DNA from: Candidatus Hartigia pinicola
Lineage (GTDB): Bacteria > Pseudomonadota > Gammaproteobacteria > Enterobacterales > Enterobacteriaceae
Assembly: GCA_020541205.1 (NCBI GenBank)
Contig: CP048208.1
Location: forward strand, 744,001 to 808,000
Direction: 5' to 3'
Length of the DNA: 64,000 nucleotides
Shown here: piece after piece, positions 37,501 to 46,221 of the stretch
How positions within the stretch are numbered: the first letter of the stretch is position 1
Layout of the letters: each line of letters begins with the position of its first letter
The notes under the pieces: generated by a model
Database searches by the model: none
Seen by the model: the letters and a program-made list of their open reading frames with translations, nothing else
What the model was told of the DNA's origin: nothing
Translations under genes and position numbers: made by a program

Positions 37501-39088
37501 CTCTTTTTGATAGAATCTCTTTCTGTAGTTGAAACTACTAATATACGGTAATTTAAAGAAAATCAAAGACAAGAATGTTATTTTGATAACATATTTTAGA
37601 ATTTACAGTAGCATACACATAATACTTCATATATATCAGTTCTTTCCTAAAGTCTTAATTTTTTACTACTGAGCAATAAGGATTAAATTTATTGAAATAT
37701 TTTTGACTTACATAAATCGTTCTTATGATATTTTTTATTCTGATAAAATATATACAATAACTATATTTAAAAATTTTAAATATATTTTTAAATATTGTGT
37801 ATTATATAGTAAAAAGATTAGTATAATTCATTACTATTTTATGAATATATTTTTATTTTATTAACTATATTAAATTTAATTAATACATAAATAATATTAA
37901 ATTAATTTAAATAACTATCAATATTCTGACAATTGATTATACTACTAACATAAAATTAAATTAAAATGAAGATAAAAAAATAAATTACATAATCCTGAAA
38001 ATATTATAGATATTAGATTGTAATAATTTTAATTAAATATGAAGTATTTAAAATAAAAATAGGGTTATTATTTTAATTTTATAGAATCAGTCAAAATAAC
38101 TTTTATTATTTTTAAATAATATAACTTATCAAAAGTGTTAGTTATTTAATATTGAAATTATGATATGATTATTATATATATGAATTCTCTTAAATTAATT
38201 TATATATTTAAAATAAAACTAATATTTTAAATATTTATTGATATGTAATTAATATTACATTCATACTTCAAGTATTAATATATAATTTAATATTAAATGA
38301 TATTTTTTATTAAGGTGTACGTATCAATCTTGTGAAATTAAATATAATCATAAGTATTTATAAACAATGATAGTCGTAGAAAATATTAACTACTGCATAT
38401 TAAATATTAGTATATAAATGGAAGTCATTAAATAGTAGTTAAGCTGTTTGATGGGAAATAACAAAAACCTAATAGCAACAAATAAAAATTAGCTATCGGG
38501 TTACTGAATATGACATATTAAATAAAAAAAATTATAACATATAACTTTCTTTAAAACAATAAAGTTGTCAAGAAAAAAATATTATATTTTAATAAAAATA
38601 GCATAATAATATAAGTGAACTAATCTTGAGTGCATAAATTACATCATGTTGTTTTCACATTTAAGAATTAAAAAGTATTTGTTCATTATAAAGCTTGAAA
38701 TATTTTTTTAAAATCTTTATAAAAATTATAATTAGTGATGTATATTATATTAATAAAAATTTATTATCAGTAAAATATATCTCTATACTATCTTTATGGA
38801 CGATTATAGTCTAAAATGTCTAAATTTTTATATATCTATACATAAGTAATAGAAAAATATAATATTTATTTTAATTATTTCGGGTAATTTTAACATATAT
38901 ATAGTATAAGTCTAATTTATTTAACTAGATTATAACTAAAAAAATAATCACCTATAAAGTATTTCTTATTAAGAAATAATCAGTTTTTATTAATGATAAT
39001 ATTGTAATGATATAATTGATGATAGAAAGTTAATTTTGATTTTTTAAATTATATTTAGAAATTTTAAATATTATTGATATTGAATATT

Positions 39089-39110
39089 AATCTGATCACC
39101 AGATCAGATT
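39089..39110. repeat. perfect 9-bp hairpin in ultra-AT-rich block
   Basis: Arms AATCTGATC (39089-39097) and GATCAGATT (39102-39110) enclose ACCA. It stands out because the surrounding 2.5 kb has almost no G or C. On the plus strand it is followed by GAAAAAG and on the minus strand by AATATTC, so there is no U-tract on either side and terminator function is unclear. Confidence 0.45.
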
Positions 39111-40259
39111 GAAAAAGTAATATTAATTGAAAAATTTTTATAGATTGAATTTCTACTTTAGAAAATACAACGCTTATTTTAGAATAATTAATGCATATAA
39201 AGTAGATATTTTATATTATTATATATTTTGTAATTTATTTTGATCTGTATACCTGTTCAATTACTTTCCTAGAAAAATGTTCTATATTATTGTTTTAACT
39301 TTTAAAAAATTTAGAGATGAACTTTATTCATGCTAGACAAGGAGGTTTAAAAGATAGCTTATAAAAGTCACCTCATTATTTATTAGAAATAAGCATACAA
39401 TTCCATGATAATTAATCAAAAAAGATGTAAATAAGAGCACAGGTTATAAAACGTTATATAATCTAGGTAAAATTTTTTCGGTATTAAATAATACATCTTA
39501 AAAAAATTAAAATTTATTTTATGAAATTGTACTCAAAATTAACAATATTATTTAAAAACAAATACTTAATAGTTTTCTTCCTGAAGAAGATAATTGGTAT
39601 GCATGAAATGCGTTAGCAGATAAGATTGATCTTGATGAAACGTATATTCATATTGTATGTTATACAATCTGTACGTAATAATTGTAATAGTGAAATACAA
39701 TAACACTCCATATTTAATGGAATCTTTAAGTATTATATAGTTAAATATACGTTTACTTGATAGAAAAATATTAAAAATCTAAAAGAGTGGTAATACTTTC
39801 ATTGATTACTCTAGGAGTATGCTTGTTTGTACTGTAAAAAGAATATCAAATAAGCTAGAACGTTAATATTCTCAATTTAGATATGCTAGTGTAATTTCTA
39901 TAATAGAAAAATGTGATTTAAGCTTATTCAAAAAAACACACAGCTTAAAATATTACCATATTTTACGTTAAAAATAATATATCTTTTAATCTCTACATAT
40001 TTCATTTAGTTAAGGAAAATTAGTGTGCGTAGTCTAGGGCTGTATTTTTGATCTAAACTAGCAAGAAAGTTTTATGATTAGAATTAAGAGTTAAACAGTT
40101 TTATATATCGTAATATACGATGTATTACATAATATAATATTAATTTAATTAAATATTTATCTTAATTTTATAAAATAGGAATATTTAGGATTTTATTATT
40201 ATTTTTGTTTCATAAAATTAAATATAATCTAAATATTACTAATAGTAACATTAATATAA

Positions 40260-40276
40260 GGTGATTATAAATCACC
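40260..40276. repeat. hairpin upstream of ispH
   Basis: Perfect 7-bp arms GGTGATT and AATCACC with an ATA loop, ending 85 bases before the ispH start. It may lie in the ispH leader or promoter region, which must be new since the ancestral operon connection to lspA is broken. A TACAAT box at 40324-40329 is a possible -10 element; no good -35 is visible. Confidence 0.35.
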
Positions 40277-40361
40277 AGAGATTTTAAGAATGTTTTAGTA
40301 AAATACTAAATGATTTGTAATAGTACAATGCTAGCAATACATTTTAAACTAGAGAAGTATA

Positions 40362-41306
40362 ATGAAAATATTAATGGCTAATCCTCGTGGATTTTGTGCA
40401 GGAGTATATCGTGCAATCAGTATTGTAGAAAAAGCACTTGAATTTTATGGTGCCCCTATTTATGTTCGTCATGAAGTTGTTCATAATGGCTATGTAGTTG
40501 ATGATTTGCGACGGTGCGGTGTTATTTTTATTGAAAATATCTCTGAAGTACCTGATGGGTCAATCTTGATTTTTTCTGCTCATGGTGTTTCTCAAGCGAT
40601 ACGACAAGAAGCTCGTTCGCGTCATTTAACTATGTTATTAGATGCAACTTGTCCATTAGTAACCAAAGTTCATATGGCAGTGGCACGTGCCAGTCAAGAA
40701 GGTAAGGAAGCTATTTTAATTGGTCATGCGGGACATCCAGAAGTCGAAGGAACAATGGGGCAATATACTAATGAAGAAGGTGGAATATATCTTGTTGCAA
40801 AACCAGAAGATGTTTGGAAAGTTCAAGTGAAAAATGAAAATAATTTATGTTTTATGACCCAGACTACGTTGTCTGTAGATGACACATCTGATGTGATTGA
40901 TGCTTTAATTCAACGTTTTCCAAATATTATGAGGTCACGTAAAAATGATATTTGTTACGCTACAACAAACAGACAAAAAGCAGCGAGAGATCTTGCTAGG
41001 TTAGCTGAGATTGTATTAGTTGTTGGTTCTAAAAATTCATCAAATTCTAACCGTCTCGCTGAATTAGTTTCTCGCATGAAAAAGCCAACTTATTTAATTG
41101 ATGGCGCTGAAAATATTAAAACTGAATGGTTAACAGGGAAATCAATTATTGGTGTAACGGCAGGAGCTTCTGCACCAGATATTTTGCTCCTTCAAGTGGT
41201 TAACAAGCTAAAAGAATTTGGAGTTCATAACGTTGTTGAACTTCAAGGTCGTAAAGAAAATATTGTTTTTAAAATTTCTAAAGATCTCCAGATTGAAAGA
41301 AAATAA
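40362..41306 (+). CDS. ispH: 4-hydroxy-3-methylbut-2-enyl diphosphate reductase
   Basis: Last enzyme of the MEP pathway, making IPP and DMAPP with an oxygen-sensitive Fe-S cluster. The 314 residues keep the three cluster cysteines: Cys12 (NPRGFCAGV), Cys97 ([11 protein letters not shown]) and Cys198 ([11 protein letters not shown]). They also keep Glu127 in GHPEVEGT, Thr168 in TQTTLSVDD, and the substrate motifs [10 protein letters not shown] and AGASAPD. Length is typical. AGAGAAG lies about 5 bases before the ATG. In enterobacteria it ends the ribF-ileS-lspA-fkpB-ispH operon; here order and strand are kept but 9.4 kb intervenes, so it needs its own promoter. Its products would feed ubiquinone (ubiI) and undecaprenyl lipid. 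nfuA, 19 kb away, may help supply its cluster. Confidence 0.97.
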   Translation: MKILMANPRGFCAGVYRAISIVEKALEFYGAPIYVRHEVVHNGYVVDDLRRCGVIFIENISEVPDGSILIFSAHGVSQAIRQEARSRHLTMLLDATCPLVTKVHMAVARASQEGKEAILIGHAGHPEVEGTMGQYTNEEGGIYLVAKPEDVWKVQVKNENNLCFMTQTTLSVDDTSDVIDALIQRFPNIMRSRKNDICYATTNRQKAARDLARLAEIVLVVGSKNSSNSNRLAELVSRMKKPTYLIDGAENIKTEWLTGKSIIGVTAGASAPDILLLQVVNKLKEFGVHNVVELQGRKENIVFKISKDLQIERK

Positions 41307-41512
41307 ATTAGTTATATTACTTACAATAAAGAATTTATATTTTTAAGTATGAGTATATCAAGTGTGTCGTTGTGGGGTAGGTATGAATATCTGATAATAA
41401 ACTTGTTTGATAATATAATTAAATTATTAAGATAGTTGTTTATTTTTTAAAATTTTTATCTAACATTATAAGATAGAATTTTTCTCATGAGACAATATTA
41501 AAACAATTAAAG

Positions 41513-41530
41513 CAGATCTATGATGATCTG
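41513..41530. repeat. hairpin CAGATC/GATCTG downstream of ispH
   Basis: Perfect 6-bp stem with a TATGAT loop, about 205 bases past the ispH stop. The following TGTAAAATTAT is not a good U-tract; at best this is a weak terminator. Confidence 0.3.
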
Positions 41531-41955
41531 TGTAAAATTATCTTGCATTTTTAGGAGGTACGAGAAGAGATTGTGAATAATGATATTTAGTAAAATATAT
41601 ATCATGACGTTATTTCTATAATAAAACTATTGTTATAATAATCAAGAAAAAAATTAATAAATAGCGACATGAAATTACTAAAGTATTTGTTTAGTAGATT
41701 ATAAAGTCTAATTTTTATTATTTTAAATATTTGCTGATGATTGTTTTGTATAGTTCAGTCACGAATACCATTATAATTTAGTTGATAGATTTTAGATAAG
41801 TTAAAATTTTATAATTATTATAAATATATACACTATTATTGTATATACTTCAATTGCAGTTATGGTCTTCAGCTCTCTAAATACTAACAAAGAAACTATT
41901 TAATTTAATTAAATCACCGTTACAACGTTAATTGTAATGTGTTAACCATCACTTA

Positions 41956-41980
41956 TTATTACGTACTAGTACGGTAATAA
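41956..41980. repeat. near-perfect palindrome downstream of ter operon
   Basis: A 25-base palindrome with centre CGTACTAGTACG and flanks TTATTA/TAATAA, interrupted by one extra G. A smaller inverted repeat, TTACAA/TTGTAA, lies just before it at 41920-41937. This could be a protein-binding site or part of the 3' region of the ter transcript; no function is shown. Confidence 0.4.
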
Positions 41981-41999
41981 TTTTTGTTCTCTATAGAAC

Positions 42000-42049
42000 C
42001 ACATCAGCTTATTTTATGATTAAAGAAGATAAAATTATAAGCTGATGTG
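42000..42049. repeat. long hairpin downstream of terD
   Basis: Perfect 13-bp arms CACATCAGCTTAT (42000-42012) and ATAAGCTGATGTG (42037-42049). The stem can extend inward by about six more pairs past a three-base bulge. It lies 240 bases past the terD stop. Neither strand shows a strong U-tract, so it may act as an mRNA 3'-end stabiliser or an imperfect terminator for the ter operon; this is inference. Confidence 0.5.
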
Positions 42050-42288
42050 ATAGCTATTCTTATATTACTAATCATCAATAAAGACGTATCTAAATCAGAT
42101 CTGTACTGTCAGTGAGTATAAGAATTTTACTCTCTTACTGATTATTACAATTGTCATTTTTTGCTTGTTATGTCTTTAGATGTATATATCATATTTAGTT
42201 AAAGAAAATGTTTTATATAATCTCTTTTGCTATTTAAAACAGAAAGATCAGATTCTTTACTGATGTTTACTATATTATTTAATTTATA

Positions 42289-42867
42289 TTATGATGCATG
42301 AATACCATATTGCGTACAAACAGAGGCTAAACCACCTTCATAGCCTTGACCGACTGCACGAAATTTCCACTCAGTACCATGACGATATAATTCACCAAAT
42401 AACATTGCTGTTTCTGTTGACGCGTCTTCAGTTAGATCATACCGTGCTACTTCATTTTTGTTATCATCATTCACTAAACGAATAAATGCACCCGATACTT
42501 GTCCAAAATTTTGACGTCGAGTTTTAGCATCATGAATAGTAACAACAAAAATGATTTTATCAACATTAGAAGCGATCGCATTCAATTTAATTTTTAGTGC
42601 TTCATCATCACCATCACCTTCACCAGTACGGTTATCTCCTGTATGAGTGACTGAGCCGTCAGAAGAGATAAGATTATTATAAAAAATAAAATCAGCATCA
42701 CTACGCACTTTCCCATTAGCTGATAATAAGAATGCAGAAGCATCTAAGTCAAAATCCTGACCGTCTGTTGAACGAGCATCCCACCCAAGTCCAACTAAGA
42801 CATTGTTCATTGTTGGCGCCGCTTTGCTTAAAGAAACATTTCCGCCTTTAGATAGAGACACACTCAT
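42289..42867 (-). CDS. terD: tellurium resistance protein TerD
   Basis: Founding member of the TerD-domain family: cytoplasmic, calcium-binding proteins of the ter stress operon, linked to tellurite, colicin, phage and oxidative stress phenotypes in enterobacteria. The 192 residues equal the plasmid and Proteus type. Conserved features are [15 protein letters not shown] at the start, [20 protein letters not shown] (27-46), the acidic calcium motif [14 protein letters not shown] (77-90), and [20 protein letters not shown] near the end. AAAGGAG lies about 8 bases before the ATG, the best ribosome binding site in the operon. It is last in the operon, 68 bases after terC. No damage is seen and the sequence is unusually well conserved for this genome. 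Confidence 0.97.
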   Translation of the reverse strand: MSVSLSKGGNVSLSKAAPTMNNVLVGLGWDARSTDGQDFDLDASAFLLSANGKVRSDADFIFYNNLISSDGSVTHTGDNRTGEGDGDDEALKIKLNAIASNVDKIIFVVTIHDAKTRRQNFGQVSGAFIRLVNDDNKNEVARYDLTEDASTETAMLFGELYRHGTEWKFRAVGQGYEGGLASVCTQYGIHAS

Positions 42868-42935
42868 TATTATAACTCCTTTGATTTTTAAAAACGCTTT
42901 ATAAAAGAATGTGAATTATTTGTTCACATTTTAAT

Positions 42936-43955
42936 TTATTTTTTTTCTGGAAAAATGATACTCGCAATTACACCTAATATAAGTACACTAAGTACGACAA
43001 GTAAACTTGTGCTAGCAGAAATATTATAGCTATGTTTCCAAATCTCATCTGTTGCATTTAAGAAAAGTTTAATAGCAATAAAGAAGAGAAGAATAATAAC
43101 AGCTTTCTCTAGATAGGAAAGGTATTGTTTTAATGCTTCAAGAACAAAATAAAGCGTACGTAAACCTAGTATCGCAAACATCATTGCGCTATAAACAATG
43201 AGTGGCTCACGACTAACTGCTATAATAGCGGGTACAGAGTCAAATGCAAACATCACGTCAGATAGCTCAACAACAGAGATACATAACATTAGTGGTGTAG
43301 CATATAATATTGCTTTTTTTGTACGATCAATAGCTATGTCTTTGTTTTCAGGTTTAACTAATTCTAAATTGACTTCTTGTTGTGTTAATAAAAATGAATG
43401 CCCCCTTATTTTAGGCCAGACTGGAAAAAAACGTTTAATTAACCGATATGCAATATGTTGAGAGTAGTCCTCAATTTGATTATCAGTAGCGCTATTTTTT
43501 AACATCATTAGCGCGGTCCAAGAAACTACAAAAGAAAAGATGATTTCAACATAGGGTCCTAAACTAAGCAGACCAGTACCGATGGAGACAAAAATTGCAC
43601 GAAATATGATAGCGCCAAGAATCCCAAAGTAGAGAATCCGATGTCGGAATTTGTCTGGCACAGAAAACCAAGAAAAAATAGCCATCATAACGAATAAATT
43701 ATCAATAGAAAGAATTTTTTCGAGCGCATAGCCTGTAAGAAATAAGCTAGAAACTTCTAAACCGTGATGGATATATAGGAATCCAGCAAATCCCATTGCA
43801 ACAGCAATCCAAGATATAGACCAGAAAATCGCATTTTTTAATGTAATCGGTTGATCTACTCGATGCATAAACAAATCAATAAAAATTGTTCCAATGGCTA
43901 AGATTATAAAGATAACCACGGTTTCAGTCGGAAATCCAATTTGAGTGGATACCAT
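42936..43955 (-). CDS. terC: tellurium resistance membrane protein TerC
   Basis: Integral inner-membrane protein of the TerC family, thought to anchor the Ter complex and possibly move metal ions. It has 339 residues with about nine hydrophobic segments. Conserved charged membrane motifs are EKILSIDNLFVM (79-90) and VELSDVMFAFDSVPAI (229-244), typical of the family and needed for tellurite resistance in studied examples. The N-terminus MVSTQIGFPTETV matches the Ter-operon type rather than the Alx/YgdQ paralogues. AGGA lies about 9 bases before the ATG. It sits between terB (32 bases upstream) and terD. TerC and TerB are reported to interact at the membrane, so their joint retention fits a working complex. 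Confidence 0.97.
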   Translation of the reverse strand: MVSTQIGFPTETVVIFIILAIGTIFIDLFMHRVDQPITLKNAIFWSISWIAVAMGFAGFLYIHHGLEVSSLFLTGYALEKILSIDNLFVMMAIFSWFSVPDKFRHRILYFGILGAIIFRAIFVSIGTGLLSLGPYVEIIFSFVVSWTALMMLKNSATDNQIEDYSQHIAYRLIKRFFPVWPKIRGHSFLLTQQEVNLELVKPENKDIAIDRTKKAILYATPLMLCISVVELSDVMFAFDSVPAIIAVSREPLIVYSAMMFAILGLRTLYFVLEALKQYLSYLEKAVIILLFFIAIKLFLNATDEIWKHSYNISASTSLLVVLSVLILGVIASIIFPEKK

Positions 43956-43987
43956 AAATAATTCCTCAACAGGTTCCTTAATTAAAA

Positions 43988-44443
43988 TTATAGACCAAAG
44001 TCTGAGGGTTTAAAGCCTAATAGTGTTATAATTTCTCGTACTGATTCTTTTTCATCATTATTAAAATCACCATCACTTTTCGCAACTGCAATACCAACGC
44101 GAATTGCTAACTGAGCTTCTTCTGGCTGATCTTTCATTGCAAGAATGTACTTCATTGTTTCACCTTTACCAATTTCTGAATCAAAATCAAAATTAGTAAT
44201 TAACTTGTTAAAAAAATTCATGACTTCATTAGTATCAAAAACTTTAAGTTCATCAGATGATCTTAAAAAACTAAGCATTTTTTGTTTTTCTTCAGAACTG
44301 ACTCCATCACTTGCAATTGCAATTCGTGCACAAATAGCTACAGTTCCTTGCATGAATTTTTTGTTTTTAAAGCGACTGACTTGTTTAGTTAATTCAGAAC
44401 GACTTGAATTAATTGCATCTTTTAATGTATTGAAAAAACTCAT
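43988..44443 (-). CDS. terB: tellurite resistance protein TerB
   Basis: Small helical TerB-domain protein that binds metal ions and is reported to associate with TerC at the inner membrane face. Length is 151 residues, the same as the plasmid R478-type protein. Visible conserved blocks are KKFMQGTVAICARIAIASDG (28-47), EEKQKMLSFL, GKGETMKYILAMKDQPEEAQ and VAKSDGDFNNDEKESVREI. The repeated SDG-x-x-x-x-EK acidic motifs are the likely metal sites. AGAGGA lies about 7 bases before the ATG. The gene is 21 bases after terA and 32 before terC. No truncation or frameshift. Confidence 0.97.
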   Translation of the reverse strand: MSFFNTLKDAINSSRSELTKQVSRFKNKKFMQGTVAICARIAIASDGVSSEEKQKMLSFLRSSDELKVFDTNEVMNFFNKLITNFDFDSEIGKGETMKYILAMKDQPEEAQLAIRVGIAVAKSDGDFNNDEKESVREIITLLGFKPSDFGL

Positions 44444-44464
44444 ATTTATTCCTCTATTTTTAAA

Positions 44465-45637
44465 TTATTTAGATCCGGCTGACCACTGAAATCCCCAGCC
44501 AAATGCATTATCCATATCTTTATGTCCTTGAAAGAACTGGTTGATACGTTCAATTTTTATAGTATTGTGATTATTCACTAAGCGCCCGATAGCACACATA
44601 CTAAGATTATCATTCCCTTCAGTTAATTTTGTTTCAATAGGTCGTTGATCAGGAATAAGAATAGTCACAACTCCATCGGTTTTTTCCCAGCAAGGTATGC
44701 CTTCATAAATAAAAGCATAGATTAATATCTGTTTAATATTTTTCCATTCTAATCCATTGATATGTATCCATTCTCCATCAGAAGTATCTCCGGTTCTGTC
44801 ATCACCTTGCAGTGCAACAAATGGAGATTGATGAAAGTTTCCGAATGTATTTCCCAATGCTTGAATAACATATTTTTCACGATTTTGTAGTTCTACAAAA
44901 GCACCTAAATCAAGGTCAATACCTTGATTTTTAATATTAAATATACTACTTAAAAAATTAGATGAATAGTAATTTTTATTATTACGATGCCAATTAAGAT
45001 TTATTCGAATATCTTTAAAGCTATTTTTTTTAGTTAAACTAATAATAGGTGTTTCTTTAGTTAAAGAAACCTTATTAAGGTTATGTGATTGTTGTATAGA
45101 TTCTGATGAAGCCGTTAATAACGCAGAAGATGATGTAAGTGTATTTTTGAGGTTAACGCCAAAATATTCCGCTAGTGGCTTAAGACCTCCGTTAAATCCT
45201 TGAGCAATAAAACGAAATTTCCAAGTATTATTACGTAGGTATAATTCACCAAGAATCAAAGCTGATTCTTGTCGACTATAAGTTTCAACTGTACCATTTA
45301 GCAGTATTTTATGTTTAGTGTAAACCTGAATAGATAGACCCTTTAATATAGAAATAGTTTCATTATTATTGCAAGTTACAGTAAAAACTACTGTTTTTAC
45401 ACTTTGATTTAAGTGTTTTAAATCAATAGTAAAGGTATTTTTATTATCTTCCAGACGATAAGAAATAGTTTGATCATTATTAGTTGGTTGATTATGAAAT
45501 ACCATATCTGTATTATTTTTTACTTTTTTAGATTCATATAAACAGAAAACAGATGCATTAACAGGTATGCTTGATGTAATATGAATAATCAGTAGTTGAG
45601 TTGGCACTACAGTATTTTCACCTGGGATCATATTCAT
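44465..45637 (-). CDS. terA: TerA, tandem TerD-like stress protein
   Basis: Cytoplasmic TerA of the ter operon, made of two TerD-like halves joined by a linker. It has 390 residues, close to the usual 385. The first half (to about 160) carries ALILGELYLRNNTWKFRFIA and FNGGLKPLAEYFGV. A serine-rich linker spans about 165-190. The second half begins SLTKETPIISLTKK and carries GIDLDLGAF (239-247) and the acidic GDDRTGDTSDGEW (278-290). The start overlaps the terZ stop by four bases (ATGA), so it is translationally coupled. The linker is short on Pro and rich in Ser/Thr compared with the Pro/Ala-rich linker I recall for plasmid homologues, a change expected from AT drift. Confidence 0.95.
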   Translation of the reverse strand: MNMIPGENTVVPTQLLIIHITSSIPVNASVFCLYESKKVKNNTDMVFHNQPTNNDQTISYRLEDNKNTFTIDLKHLNQSVKTVVFTVTCNNNETISILKGLSIQVYTKHKILLNGTVETYSRQESALILGELYLRNNTWKFRFIAQGFNGGLKPLAEYFGVNLKNTLTSSSALLTASSESIQQSHNLNKVSLTKETPIISLTKKNSFKDIRINLNWHRNNKNYYSSNFLSSIFNIKNQGIDLDLGAFVELQNREKYVIQALGNTFGNFHQSPFVALQGDDRTGDTSDGEWIHINGLEWKNIKQILIYAFIYEGIPCWEKTDGVVTILIPDQRPIETKLTEGNDNLSMCAIGRLVNNHNTIKIERINQFFQGHKDMDNAFGWGFQWSAGSK

Positions 45638-46221
45638 GGGCGTATTACCACATTTATAATATCAGTTTTCATGTCTTGGATTGTTTGACCAGTACAAGGT
45701 TCACCATGAGCTGTAAAATCCCATTGACCATGATTGCGACGTAAGGAGGCGATTATGATACCTGTATGTGAACCTTTCTCAGTAAGTTTGTAGTTTGCTA
45801 ACTCTATTTTGCTAGTTTGTTCCACGACACGGCAGAAAGCATTTTCAACTTCATTAAACGTTTGACCGTGAAAACTATTAACAGTAAAGGCTAGATATTC
45901 TATATTTAACGGTAATTTATTTAATTGAACGAGAATAGATTCATCATCACCATCTCCTTCACCTGTTAAATTATCACCTGAGTGTGTAACTGACTTGCAA
46001 GTAGATTGTAGATTACCAAAAAATACAACATCTATTTGATTACCTTTTTCATCAAGTAAAATACAGCTAGCATCTAAATCAATAGAGCTACCTCGACCAA
46101 ATAGTCCACTCAGGAATCTTTTTTTCTTAATAGGATCCCAGCCTAAACCAAACATTAGATGATTCAATTTAGGATTGTGTTTTCTCAGATAGACAGTTTG
46201 GTTTTTTTTCAATGAAATCAT
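45634..46221 (-). CDS. terZ: tellurium resistance protein TerZ
   Basis: TerD-domain protein and first gene of the operon. It has 195 residues. Conserved blocks are MISLKKNQTVYL, MFGLGWDPIKKK (23-34), SIDLDASCILLD (46-57), the calcium motif [15 protein letters not shown] (81-95), and YLAFTVNSFHGQTFNEVENA. These assign it to TerZ rather than TerD or TerE; the insertion with GLFGRG after the GLGWDP block is TerZ-like. AAAGGA lies about 8 bases before the ATG. The promoter must lie upstream of 46221, but no convincing -35/-10 pair stands out in the AT-rich sequence. The accessory genes terW, terX, terY, terE and terF found in larger clusters are not visible around it. Confidence 0.95.
   Translation of the reverse strand: MISLKKNQTVYLRKHNPKLNHLMFGLGWDPIKKKRFLSGLFGRGSSIDLDASCILLDEKGNQIDVVFFGNLQSTCKSVTHSGDNLTGEGDGDDESILVQLNKLPLNIEYLAFTVNSFHGQTFNEVENAFCRVVEQTSKIELANYKLTEKGSHTGIIIASLRRNHGQWDFTAHGEPCTGQTIQDMKTDIINVVIRP

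Larger units (their letters stand above)
30938..40361. other. 9.4-kb desert where fkpB should be
   Basis: Separates lspA from ispH, which in enterobacteria are parted only by fkpB (about 450 bp). fkpB is not recognisable. The interval is far longer than its ancestral content and is layered in composition: ordinary desert to about 31.8 kb, an extremely A+T-rich block to about 35 kb, ordinary desert to about 37.7 kb, then a second extreme block to about 40.3 kb. GC-containing hairpins lie at 31174, 31569, 39089 and 40260. A consensus Shine-Dalgarno sequence without a gene lies at 39339. The open frame at 35731-35934 is not recognisable and I do not call it. Confidence 0.6.
41307..42288. other. 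intergenic region between convergent ispH and terD
   Basis: About 980 bases into which ispH (plus) and the ter operon (minus) converge. terE, which follows terD in many enterobacterial ter clusters, is not recognisable. It contains a small hairpin (41513-41530, CAGATC/GATCTG), a consensus AGGAGGT without a gene at 41553-41559 and a cluster of palindromes at 41920-42140. Confidence 0.6.

Noticed and set aside
40407-40409. Tyr at IspH residue 16 where E. coli has Asp
   Set aside because: This position varies among IspH proteins as I recall them (Lys, Asp and others), so no loss of function is implied.
41307-42288. Search for terE or terF remnants after terD
   Set aside because: No frame carries the [13 protein letters not shown]-type motif or other TerD-domain blocks.
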